Part shown: piece by piece, positions 17,362 to 23,360 of the stretch
Layout: each line of letters starts with the position of its first letter
Position numbering within the stretch: the first letter of the stretch is position 1
DNA from: a virus
DNA length: 28,563 bases
Strand: one strand, 5' to 3'
Virus record (IMG/VR): IMGVR_UViG_3300030107_000853
Location: 1-28,563 of that record
Position numbers and translations under genes: made by a program
The notes under the pieces: model-generated
The model's database searches: none
What the model was told of the DNA's origin: nothing
The model's input: only the letters and a program-made list of their open reading frames with translations

Positions 17362-17390
17362 TGTCTACATTAAAAGGAGATTTAGCATAA
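17361..17390 (+). CDS. Nine-codon coupling ORF (MSTLKGDLA)
   Basis: A tiny ORF uses the TAATG at its start and its own TAATG at its end (17388-17392), exactly bridging two genes, and its body contains the Shine-Dalgarno AAAAGGAGA (17372-17380) of the next gene. Its reading may simply be the consequence of the spacer, but it would allow ribosomes to pass from one gene to the next. It could also be the remnant N-terminus of a fibre gene (compare MSLLK at 16144). Its status as a gene is doubtful. Confidence 0.2.
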   Translation: MSTLKGDLA

Positions 17391-17767
17391 TGGCAGGTAC
17401 AGTAACATTTGATACATTAACTCATTCAACCGCAGGTTCCATAGCTACAAGCTATGTAGTTGAAGGAGTTTGCAAAGGGTGGATCACTGCTGACCAGACA
17501 GGCACAGCAGGTATTTTAGATTCGTTGAATGTAAGCGGAATAACAGATAATGGAACTGGGGATCTTACGACAGCTTGGAGTACCAATTTTGCTAATGCAA
17601 ATTATGCGCCGGTTGGTGATGGTCTAACAACTGGTGGTAGTTATGCAGGTTGTTCAATCCAAGCAATAGCGGCTGGAACTGTTCAAACTATTACTCAACC
17701 ATCACAGTCAACCGGAACTATGGATTGCGACAAAGTTTTTGCACAGGCCGTTGGAGAACTATCTTGA
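17390..17767 (+). CDS. Fibre-tip-like structural protein
   Basis: A protein of 125 aa from the ATG at 17390, chosen because AAAAGGAGA lies 9 bases upstream; the longer frame from 17351 would run through the preceding stop region. The sequence MAGTVTFDTLTHSTAGSIAT and then KGWITADQTGTAGILDSLNV with GITDNGTGDLTTAW is a module found at the C-termini of many marine phage tail fibres, normally fused to a fibre shaft. Here it is a stand-alone gene. It probably forms part of the fibre tip or caps it. It contains three cysteines. The stop overlaps the TTG start of the next gene. Confidence 0.7.
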   Translation: MAGTVTFDTLTHSTAGSIATSYVVEGVCKGWITADQTGTAGILDSLNVSGITDNGTGDLTTAWSTNFANANYAPVGDGLTTGGSYAGCSIQAIAAGTVQTITQPSQSTGTMDCDKVFAQAVGELS

Positions 17768-18225
17768 TACCATCATTTCAGGGCACACATTTGTTTGATC
17801 GTTTGTGTTGGGCAAAAGAAAACCTCGAACCTGTGCAAACAGACTATCGGGTTGTGTATGAGGATAGCGTTGATGAGCCAGCAAAAGTTTTAATTGCTGA
17901 TCCTCATTGGTTAAGCTGTGCGCTTGCTGGAGGAATATTGCCTCCGGTTTGGGTCTATCAGGAGCTAGCAAAGGATGAGGCGCAGCCCGGATTTAAGAAT
18001 CATACTCGTGGTTATTTGTTGCATGAAACCAAGCCAATTGAAGCTATGACGGAAGAGCAAGCAATCGAATATCTCATTTACAAGGATATCAGTCCTAGCA
18101 TCTGGCGCAACTGGAATGAAGGTAACAAGCCCAAGATGGTTATATGCCGCAAAGATCAGCTTCCAGCTACAAGAGAGTGGCGAAATGCTTGGCGTATATC
18201 TGATGAAATTGAATTAGCCGCATAG
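17764..18225 (+). CDS. Unknown protein of the fibre/virion-accessory region
   Basis: A protein of 153 aa if it starts at TTG 17764, which is 5 bases after GGAGAA (17753-17758) and overlaps the previous stop; the frame is open further upstream, but that part is inside the previous gene. Sequence: an N-terminal IPSFQGTHLFDRLCWAKENL, a central LSCALAGGILPPVWVYQELA, then an acidic linker and a C-terminal PATREWRNAWRISDEIE. The last segment resembles the N-terminal motif of the next protein. I do not recognise a named family; a role in fibre assembly or as a minor tail protein is inferred from position. Confidence 0.6.
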   Translation: MIPSFQGTHLFDRLCWAKENLEPVQTDYRVVYEDSVDEPAKVLIADPHWLSCALAGGILPPVWVYQELAKDEAQPGFKNHTRGYLLHETKPIEAMTEEQAIEYLIYKDISPSIWRNWNEGNKPKMVICRKDQLPATREWRNAWRISDEIELAA

Positions 18226-18234
18226 GAGATAATA

Positions 18235-18612
18235 ATGGCTGTAAAAACTTTTGTTGTAGATAAGGATGGAAAGCAACTTGATTATTCAGATGTGTCATCT
18301 ATTCCTGATGATAGACATTTTAGAAATGCGTGGTCAATTTCTGGCAAAGTTATTTCAGAGGACATAACTAAAGCTAAAGAAATTTTTAAGGATAAAATTC
18401 GTGAAGTTAGAAAGCCATTGCTTGAAGCGCAGGATGTACTTTACATGAAAGCAATCGAGGCTGACGATGCGTCTGCAAAAACTACATCAGCAAATAAGAA
18501 AAAAGAATTGCGTGATGCTCCTGCTGCATCTGCAATTACAAATGCTGATACGATTGCAAAACTGAAAGCGGCTTGGGATACATCCCTTCTTGGCTCTAGC
18601 CCATATGCGTGA
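18235..18612 (+). CDS. Small phage protein with RNAW-type motif, possible tail-fibre assembly helper
   Basis: This 125-aa protein has a very good ribosome site (AGGAGAT) before its ATG. Its start (KTFVVDKDGKQLDYSDVSSI) leads into DDRHFRNAWSISGKVISEDI and the helix KAKEIFKDKIREVRKPLLEA, a combination widespread in phage genomes near fibre genes, commonly as a C-terminal domain or separate gene of unknown role. The C-terminal half is helical with many Ala and Lys and ends in LKAAWDTSLLGSSPYA. No membrane segment. I infer an assembly-chaperone-like role only from location. Confidence 0.65.
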   Translation: MAVKTFVVDKDGKQLDYSDVSSIPDDRHFRNAWSISGKVISEDITKAKEIFKDKIREVRKPLLEAQDVLYMKAIEADDASAKTTSANKKKELRDAPAASAITNADTIAKLKAAWDTSLLGSSPYA

Positions 18613-18630
18613 TTGATATGAGGAAAAGTT

Positions 18631-19152
18631 ATGGAACCGATTTCGACAGCCGTTGCTGCTGTAACCGCTGCAAGTCAGGCCATATCTTTTATCAAGGCTA
18701 GGATTAATGATGTTCAATCTGTTGCTGATATTTCCGAACAAGTCGGAACGCTTTTTTCTGCCCAAAAAAAACTTAACGAAGAGCGTAACAAGCAAGCTGG
18801 TGTTAGTGACATTAGCTTTAAAAGCTCTATTAATACAGTTCTGGAAGCTAAGAAATTAAATGAAGAGATGCAGCAAATAGCAACTCTTATAAATTTGCGT
18901 TGGCCTAAACCAGCTAACCAGCCGTCTACTTGGCAGGAGATATTAGATCATCATAATAAAGTTCTCAGAGAACAGAAAGAAGCTCAGGAGAAGGCCAGAC
19001 GCGAAAAGATTCGCAAGGCTCAAGAGCTTGAAGAAACGTTTAAAGCATCGTTACTTATCGCCGGTACGGTCATTTTAATAATAGTTCTTTTTACATTTAT
19101 TATTATTACAATAGCTGATGCACGATCTGCACCAGAGGAGATTGTCTTATGA
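18631..19152 (+). CDS. Coiled-coil protein with C-terminal membrane anchor
   Basis: This 173-aa protein has three visible parts: an Ala/Ser-rich N-terminal helix (residues 4-25), a charged helical body with a probable coiled coil at 107-137 (HNKVLREQKEAQEKARREKI), and a single hydrophobic segment at 139-162 (LLIAGTVILIIVLFTFIIIT). The topology is that of a tail-anchored inner membrane protein with most of the chain in the cytoplasm. It is the first gene of the lysis-associated cassette and overlaps the next start (ATGA). It could be a spanin-like or holin-modulating protein or could reorganise the membrane, but no family is recognised. GAGGAAAAG precedes the ATG. Confidence 0.65.
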   Translation: MEPISTAVAAVTAASQAISFIKARINDVQSVADISEQVGTLFSAQKKLNEERNKQAGVSDISFKSSINTVLEAKKLNEEMQQIATLINLRWPKPANQPSTWQEILDHHNKVLREQKEAQEKARREKIRKAQELEETFKASLLIAGTVILIIVLFTFIIITIADARSAPEEIVL

Positions 19153-19463
19153 CGCAGAAAAAGTTACAGAAGAAATCCAAGTTTGCAGAATATGATGAAG
19201 ATGGTGATGGCATCGTTAGTGATGAAGAATTGTCTCACATTAAAACTATTAAGGAGACAGAGACAGAGCTTAGAAAGCATTTAGCACAATTAAGGATGGC
19301 TAGGTTTACTTTAATTGCTATGGGTCTTTTTACAGCGGCTATGTTTTTTATTCCTTTAGACAGAGTTACGGCTTTATCTGATATTTCAAATCTTTTTTAT
19401 ATTTCTGGTGCTGGTATTGTTGGTGCTTATATGGGTACGTCAGCGTGGATGAGTAGGAAGTAA
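19149..19463 (+). CDS. EF-hand-bearing small membrane protein
   Basis: This 104-aa protein has a basic N-terminus, then a canonical calcium-binding EF-hand loop at residues 16-27 (DEDGDGIVSDEE; ligand positions D16, D18, D20, S24, E27 and Gly at position 6), a short coiled helix (residues 30-48), and two membrane segments at about 51-69 (ARFTLIAMGLFTAAMFFIPL) and 80-97 (SNLFYISGAGIVGAYMGTSA). Size and two-helix topology are holin-like, but a separate holin is encoded downstream. The EF-hand suggests Ca2+-dependent behaviour, possibly in lysis or membrane association (inference). Start overlaps the preceding stop, and the gene ends on the next ATG. Confidence 0.7.
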   Translation: MTQKKLQKKSKFAEYDEDGDGIVSDEELSHIKTIKETETELRKHLAQLRMARFTLIAMGLFTAAMFFIPLDRVTALSDISNLFYISGAGIVGAYMGTSAWMSRK

Positions 19464-19666
19464 TGTATCAGGCTTTAGTAGTTGCCTGTCAGATAGCAAG
19501 TATGGAAATTTGTATAACATTTGAAGATCAGAACTGGTTTCAAACAGAGAAGCAATGTATAGCTAGAGCTTTGGAAATGGGAAAAGATGTTCACAAACAC
19601 ATGAAAATATATAAAGCTGTTAGTTACAGATGCAGACCTTTACCAAAAGGAGAATTGTCAAGGTGA
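19463..19666 (+). CDS. Small cysteine-containing exported protein of the lysis region
   Basis: This 67-aa protein has a moderately hydrophobic N-terminus (MYQALVVACQIASMEICITF) that may act as a signal, followed by a short soluble part with conserved-looking cysteines (C9, C17, C32, C57) and the end YRCRPLPKGELSR. The spacing EICI...TEKQCxARA...VSYRCRxLP recurs in small proteins of marine phages next to lysis genes. Disulfide-bonded periplasmic location is plausible but not shown. Function unknown. It overlaps the next gene by 4 bases if the GTG at 19663 is used. Confidence 0.6.
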   Translation: MYQALVVACQIASMEICITFEDQNWFQTEKQCIARALEMGKDVHKHMKIYKAVSYRCRPLPKGELSR

Positions 19667-19905
19667 TTGACATACATCATACAGCAGAAACTTTATTTGT
19701 TTTGGTTATAACTATGTGGGGAAATACTGGGACGGAATGGCAGTATATCGGCAATCAGGTTACGCTTCAGCAACCGATGACTGAACAGCAATGTGAATAT
19801 TTGATTGATGAGACAATGTGGGTAGCTACATATAACAATCAATATTATAGAATGATGGCTCACTGTTTCCCTACCGATTGCGCGAATATGGACAGGTGTG
19901 ATTGA
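19663..19905 (+). CDS. Small secreted-type protein with paired cysteines
   Basis: I choose GTG at 19663 because AAAAGGAGA (19645-19653) lies 9 bases upstream and the GTGA overlap with the previous stop is the local pattern; ATG at 19630 lacks a ribosome site and would embed 33 more bases in the upstream gene. The 80-aa product has a hydrophobic N-terminal stretch (TLFVLVITMW), then WQYIGNQVTLQQPMTEQQCE and a C-terminus with CFPTDCANMDRC. It is probably exported, with the cysteines oxidised (inference). Similar proteins occur in marine phages beside the preceding gene, suggesting a functional pair. Confidence 0.6.
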   Translation: MIDIHHTAETLFVLVITMWGNTGTEWQYIGNQVTLQQPMTEQQCEYLIDETMWVATYNNQYYRMMAHCFPTDCANMDRCD

Positions 19906-20309
19906 TGGCAACAAAGTTGAATGAAAACACTGAACTGTCTATGCCTATCAGGAATCTCATGGCAATGGTAGTTGGTGCAGCAATAGGGACTTGGGCATAT
20001 TTTGGTATTATTGAACGACTTAATACTATTGAAAATAAATTTATATTAATGGAAGCAGACTTAGGACAAAATACAGAGTTTAGAATTAAATGGCCGAGAG
20101 GTGAGATGGGTAGTTTGCCAGCCGATTCGGAGCAGTATATGTTAATTGAACATTTGGCAGAGCAGCTTTCAAAGTTACAAGAGCAGATTGATGAAGGCCG
20201 CGCACCACACGATCAACAACAGAAACTAACTTTGGACTTTTATGAAAAAAGAATAACTAATATAGAAAGCCAGATAGAAAAGATGCGTAATGGAAACAGC
20301 GGTAATTAA
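19905..20309 (+). CDS. Membrane-anchored coiled-coil protein, spanin-like topology
   Basis: A protein of 134 aa from the ATG at 19905 (overlapping the preceding TGA; a TTG lies one codon upstream). It has one N-terminal membrane segment (LMAMVVGAAIGTWAYFGIIE, about residues 17-37), a proline-containing conserved block FRIKWPRGEMGSLPADSEQY (about residues 60-80) and long charged helices to the end (LAEQLSKLQEQIDEG and KRITNIESQIEKM). An N-in anchor with a periplasmic coiled coil is the topology of an inner-membrane spanin, and the cassette position is suitable, but no lipoprotein partner is seen. The WPRGEMGxLPADxEQY block recurs in marine phages. Confidence 0.6.
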   Translation: MATKLNENTELSMPIRNLMAMVVGAAIGTWAYFGIIERLNTIENKFILMEADLGQNTEFRIKWPRGEMGSLPADSEQYMLIEHLAEQLSKLQEQIDEGRAPHDQQQKLTLDFYEKRITNIESQIEKMRNGNSGN

Positions 20310-20517
20310 AACTATTACATTAATTCTTTATATGAGTGGGGATGTTACAGAGCATGTAGCTTATGAAAAAATATCTAAATGTTTAAAAGCAAAACGTACT
20401 ATTGAACGTAACCTTTACAAAGAAAATCAATCTGTAAGATATTCCTGTGAAAACAAAACAGTAGAGGTTTCTAAAAATGCAGACGGCACACATTACATTG
20501 TGAGGATAATAGAATGA
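20290..20517 (+). CDS. Small exported cysteine-containing protein
   Basis: This 75-aa protein overlaps its upstream neighbour by 20 bases and its downstream neighbour by 4 (ATGATAC). It has a hydrophobic N-terminus (AVIKTITLILYMSGDV) that may be a signal sequence and two cysteines in a SKCLKAKRTIERNL...RYSCENKTVEVS arrangement, probably one disulfide. The pattern Ixx-CLKAKRxIER recurs in small proteins of marine phage lysis cassettes. Function unknown. Confidence 0.55.
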   Translation: METAVIKTITLILYMSGDVTEHVAYEKISKCLKAKRTIERNLYKENQSVRYSCENKTVEVSKNADGTHYIVRIIE

Positions 20518-20891
20518 TACAAGCATTAATTGCGCCAATAGCATCATTGGCTGGTTCTTGGATGGAAAGCAAAGTTGAACAAACAAAAGCTAAGGGTGCT
20601 GTGGCTAAAGCCAGAGCAGAAGCAGAAGCGCAGGTTATGGTTACAGCGGCTACACATGAGGCTGGCTGGGAAAAGATCATGGCGCAAGCCTCTGATAACT
20701 CGTGGAAAGATGAGGCATGGACTATTTTGTTTATAGTTATAATTGCTATGTGCTTCATTCCGGTTACCCAGCCATACGTTGAAGAAGGTTTTGCGGCTCT
20801 TTCTCGGACACCAGAGTGGTTTCAATGGGCGATGTACGCTTCAATCGGTGCGAGCTTTGGTATTAGGGGCATAAAGGGATTTAAGAAATGA
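20514..20891 (+). CDS. Holin (GTA-holin 3TM-like)
   Basis: This 125-aa protein matches the GTA-type holin pattern: a short amphipathic/hydrophobic N-terminus (MIQALIAPIASLAGSWMESK), an Ala/Glu/Lys-rich helix (residues 25-45), the conserved block WEKIMAQASDNSWKDEAWT (residues 52-70), a strong membrane segment (about 70-86), FAALSRTPEWFQWAMYASIG with a second segment (about 102-118), and a basic tail. It would accumulate in the inner membrane and open holes at a set time so that the lysozyme reaches the wall. It lies 4 bases overlapping before the lysozyme gene, forming the classical holin-endolysin pair. Confidence 0.85.
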   Translation: MIQALIAPIASLAGSWMESKVEQTKAKGAVAKARAEAEAQVMVTAATHEAGWEKIMAQASDNSWKDEAWTILFIVIIAMCFIPVTQPYVEEGFAALSRTPEWFQWAMYASIGASFGIRGIKGFKK

Positions 20892-21334
20892 ATAAAGATA
20901 AGTTACGCGAAGAGATAGCCGAAGACGAGGGCTGTAAGTACGAGATATACCTAGATCATTTAGGAATCTGCACGACAGGTGTAGGCCATATGATTACTGA
21001 GGTTGATGAAGAATATGGCAAGCCTGTGGGCACAGTTGTTGAACAAGAGCGTGTGCGTCAGTTGTTTGCTCTTGATATTGCTGTAACTCTTGATGAGTGC
21101 CGAGTGTTGTATGATGACTTCGATGATCTACCCGAAGAGTGTCAACATATTGTTGCAAACATGATGTTTAACATGGGCAGACCCAGACTCAGCAAGTTCA
21201 AAGATATGAAAGCCGCTGTGGACGCAAGGTCGTGGGATTCAGCCGCCGACGCTATGGTTGATTCCAGATGGTACACTCAGGTTCCGAACCGCGCAAGGCG
21301 TTTAGTTGACCGTATGAGAGCTTTGGCAACGTAA
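20888..21334 (+). CDS. Endolysin: T4-type lysozyme (muramidase, GH24)
   Basis: This 148-aa enzyme would cleave the N-acetylmuramic acid to N-acetylglucosamine bonds of peptidoglycan. The catalytic triad of T4 lysozyme is in place with identical spacing: E14 (AEDEGC), D23 (YLDHLG) and T29 (CTTGVGH). The later block MMFNMGRPRLSKFKDM and the terminal PNRARRLVDRMRAL are also family signatures. No signal peptide or SAR segment is visible, so it depends on the upstream holin. Length is close to other small T4-type endolysins. It overlaps the holin gene by 4 bases (ATGA). Confidence 0.95.
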   Translation: MNKDKLREEIAEDEGCKYEIYLDHLGICTTGVGHMITEVDEEYGKPVGTVVEQERVRQLFALDIAVTLDECRVLYDDFDDLPEECQHIVANMMFNMGRPRLSKFKDMKAAVDARSWDSAADAMVDSRWYTQVPNRARRLVDRMRALAT

Positions 21335-21363
21335 GAGAGGCAAAACATTAAAGGGGAAAAATA

Positions 21364-21474
21364 ATGTACGGTAAAAAATCAGGTGGCGGCATAAAGTCTG
21401 CTAAGATGAAGAAGCAAGCGGCAACAGCCATAGCCATGAAGAAGGCTGGCAAGAAGCCTAAGAAGAAGCGTTAG
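21364..21474 (+). CDS. 36-aa lysine-rich protein
   Basis: This very basic small protein starts with ATG after AAAGGGGAAA (a good ribosome site at about 21349-21358) and ends with GKKPKKKR. Fifteen of its 36 residues are Lys or Arg, with Gly and Ala filling the rest, so it would bind nucleic acid or acidic partners; similar tiny basic ORFs end the late block in several marine phages. The stop codon overlaps the stop of the convergent leftward gene (TTAG, 21471-21474). Confidence 0.6.
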   Translation: MYGKKSGGGIKSAKMKKQAATAIAMKKAGKKPKKKR

Positions 21475-21722
21475 GTCACCAACTCCCCACCGCTTGCAAT
21501 ATACTGAGCAAGGCACTCTATGACATGTGCCTCTGTTGTGTACGCACTAGCATCCGTCAGTGATACAACATGCTTGGGTTTCAGTGGCTCAAAGCCATGA
21601 TGCTCTAGTATTTTGAACAACCCCCAGCCTAAAAGTATCAGACCAGCATAGTAGTCAGGGGCTATTATTCTCGCCTCTTGTATGTCGATACGAGCTTTTA
21701 GAGAAACAACTTTCTTTTCCAT
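21471..21722 (-). CDS. 83-aa unknown protein, last gene of the leftward recombination operon
   Basis: I start at ATG 21722 (M-E-K-K-V-V), with GGGAGAA about 11 bases upstream; a longer frame to 21764 exists but would overlap the upstream zinc-ribbon gene much more. The protein has a central hydrophobic helix (YYAGLILLGWGLFKILEHHG) that is not clearly membrane-spanning and an Ala-rich C-terminus (AHVIECLAQYIASGGE). No family recognised. It overlaps the previous gene by 68 bases and the convergent rightward gene by 4 bases. Confidence 0.5.
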   Translation of the reverse strand: MEKKVVSLKARIDIQEARIIAPDYYAGLILLGWGLFKILEHHGFEPLKPKHVVSLTDASAYTTEAHVIECLAQYIASGGELVT

Positions 21723-21870
21723 AGCACAACAATTCTCCCAGCCCATTAATAACCCATTGACCACTTACTAATGGCATAGATCTTTGACACCTATCACAAA
21801 CCACAAAGTCAATTGCTGGATGCTTAAGGTGCTTCTGGTTGGCTTTAGCGAGTTTTCGCCTAGTTACCAC
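21655..21870 (-). CDS. Small zinc-ribbon-like protein
   Basis: This 71-aa protein starts with GTG at 21870, overlapping the upstream stop (GTGGTAA). A basic N-terminus (RRKLAKANQKHLKH) is followed by VVCDRCQRSMPLVSGQWVIN and LLCYGKESC, that is CxxC and CxxxxC pairs about 20 residues apart, which fits a structural zinc site. The tail is basic and polar. It could bind DNA or be an accessory of the recombination genes upstream. It overlaps the start of the next gene, so one of the two starts may be wrong. Confidence 0.5.
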   Translation of the reverse strand: MVTRRKLAKANQKHLKHPAIDFVVCDRCQRSMPLVSGQWVINGLGELLCYGKESCFSKSSYRHTRGENNSP

Positions 21871-22184
21871 CTTTTGACAGCTTGAGGCTGTTGTGGGGCT
21901 TCCTGCCGCCCTTCTGGGTAGTGTTGTGTTTCAATAGCCTCTGCAACCGGCTTTAATCCACCTTGCGAAATACCATCAGCAATGTTGTCGGCTGATTCCA
22001 CCATAGTGATTTCGTTGATTGCAACATCAATTTTATCGCCATCTATCCACCCTGATAGTTCATAATGCTTGTCGGGTGAGAATGTAATCGGGGAGATTTG
22101 TTTAGAAATTGGATCAAAACAGGATAATTTGGCGTTTCCATAGTCGGGTGAATTGGGCTGTTTCTTGTCATCATTACGAAACAT
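21864..22184 (-). CDS. Small protein associated with the annealing gene
   Basis: A protein of 106 aa from ATG 22184, chosen because TTTGGAG lies 8 bases upstream; the alternative ATG at 22223 lies one base after the preceding stop and adds 13 residues. The start MFRNDDKKQPNSPDYGNAKL and the later HYELSGWIDGDKIDVAINE follow the pattern of small phage proteins (FxNDxKKxxxxPDY...YxxSGWI) commonly encoded next to recombination or single-strand-binding genes. It has a predicted beta core and a proline/glutamine-rich C-terminal tail (EGRQEAPQQPQAVKRW). A single-strand DNA or partner-binding role is inferred from position only. Confidence 0.55.
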   Translation of the reverse strand: MFRNDDKKQPNSPDYGNAKLSCFDPISKQISPITFSPDKHYELSGWIDGDKIDVAINEITMVESADNIADGISQGGLKPVAEAIETQHYPEGRQEAPQQPQAVKRW

Positions 22185-22224
22185 TTTTAAACTCCAAACT
22201 TTTTTTCTTTGTCTTACAGGCATA

Positions 22225-22878
22225 TTACCACTCCACTTTTAATCTACGCGCAGCTTGCGCTAGGGTTTCTTCAATCTTATTAAACACCTCTGGTGCATGT
22301 TCTTTTGCTTCTTTCATCCGCCCAACGAAATAGTCTGATGATATTAAAGCATTAAAATCATTAGATGTCTTCATGTTTGCTGGACTACATTTCATATCAA
22401 CTTCACGCAAAAAGTCTCTGGCTTTCTGAGCATCAGGGTTGAAGCTGCTGGTTTCTTCAGCTTGCTTGTTCTCTGACATGGCCTCAGTCTTACGCCCAAC
22501 CGCGTCCAATTCATTAGCAGACGCATACTCACCACCTGACAATCCAATCGAACTCAAGGCGCGGCCTACGGCTGATGTCTCACAGTTCTCTAAGGCTGAC
22601 GTAGTATTGACATGGCCTTGTCCACGGATCTCTTCTGCCATCCCAGAGCCAATCTGTACGCCGTTAGCATTTACAACGATGGCTTTGATGACAACACGAT
22701 GACCGTCATCAACAAGCACGTTGGTATCTATGCCGTACTCTAAGCCATGAAAGCGTCTGAAAGCTTCCATGCGGTGTACGACTTGGGTGTATTTCTTGCC
22801 ACCCCTTTGGGTTACGCCATGAGATTTGTTCAACTCATTAACGAAATCCATAGTGTTGGAAAAACTATTTTCCCCCAT
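22225..22878 (-). CDS. Rad52/ERF-type single-strand DNA annealing protein
   Basis: A 217-aa recombinase that would coat single strands and anneal complementary DNA. The N-terminal domain (about residues 28-125) shows the family pattern: a VxRMEAFRxxHGLEYGI-type segment, the beta strands VVIKAIVVNANGVQIGSGMA, and the signature NTTSALENCETSAVGRAL followed by SSIGLSGG, typical of the Rad52-like/ERF phage annealing proteins (RAL-SIG motif). The C-terminal about 90 residues are a charged helical tail, probably for partner contacts. It lies three genes downstream of a PD-(D/E)XK nuclease, giving a Red-like pair for recombination of phage ends and repair. Confidence 0.85.
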   Translation of the reverse strand: MGENSFSNTMDFVNELNKSHGVTQRGGKKYTQVVHRMEAFRRFHGLEYGIDTNVLVDDGHRVVIKAIVVNANGVQIGSGMAEEIRGQGHVNTTSALENCETSAVGRALSSIGLSGGEYASANELDAVGRKTEAMSENKQAEETSSFNPDAQKARDFLREVDMKCSPANMKTSNDFNALISSDYFVGRMKEAKEHAPEVFNKIEETLAQAARRLKVEW

Positions 22879-23011
22879 TTCTTTGCTCCATTAAATCTGC
22901 AATCAGTTTCATAGCCGTGGTAAAGGCAACCATTTGTTCTAGCACCTTTGCCTCTAACTCATCAATTTTCATCTGCATCATGTCGATGCGCTGTTGTGTT
23001 TCTTCATCCAT
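22865..23011 (-). CDS. 48-aa helical protein in the recombination operon
   Basis: A short ORF that starts at ATG 23011 inside the end of the winged-helix gene (overlap of 8 bases) and ends at TAG 22865 inside the start of the annealing gene (overlap of 14 bases). The translation MDEETQQRIDMMQMKIDELE then continues as a heptad-like helix (AKVLEQMVAFTTAMKLIADL), a likely short coiled coil that may oligomerise. The exact fit between two genes with overlaps on both sides is the best evidence that it is real. Function unknown. Confidence 0.6.
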   Translation of the reverse strand: MDEETQQRIDMMQMKIDELEAKVLEQMVAFTTAMKLIADLMEQRNGGK

Positions 23012-23360
23012 CCTCTTGCTCCACATAAAATTCTGTTGCCCACATTACTAGCTGACCACAGCCTGACTTGCCCTTGCGCTTGCGGTCATCAACCTTTACC
23101 AGCCCTTTCACTTTTAGCTGCTTGTATCTAGCAGTGACTGTGCTGTAGCCATGATGCGATAGCTTTGCTAAAACTTGATCTGAGATACAACCATCTGTAC
23201 CAAATCCTTGTATGGCCTCAAGAACGACTTGCTCCATGTGGCTTGTGTCAACGCTCTCAGCAGCCTCACGGCTTGTCACTGGATCATCTCGCCTGACCAG
23301 CTTGTGTGGCGGTGTGTAAAATAAATCAAACATATCGTCCGAATCTTGCACTGTAATCAT
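23004..23360 (-). CDS. Winged-helix DNA-binding protein
   Basis: This 118-aa protein has the phage pattern DPVTSREAAESVDTSHMEQV followed by a winged helix: helix 2 and recognition helix around SDQVLAKLSHHGYSTVTARY, then the wing LKVKGLVKVDDRKRKGKSGC. The DPxTSxEAA lead-in is common in small phage regulators and accessory proteins in replication or recombination operons. It could regulate the operon or act as a DNA-binding accessory of the nuclease. Its ATG overlaps the nuclease stop by 4 bases. Confidence 0.7.
   Translation of the reverse strand: MITVQDSDDMFDLFYTPPHKLVRRDDPVTSREAAESVDTSHMEQVVLEAIQGFGTDGCISDQVLAKLSHHGYSTVTARYKQLKVKGLVKVDDRKRKGKSGCGQLVMWATEFYVEQEDG

Noticed and set aside
17650-17763. 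Upstream part of the 17764 gene frame
   Set aside because: Lies inside the previous gene and reads as out-of-frame low-information sequence; GGAGAA plus TTG at 17764 fits the operon pattern.
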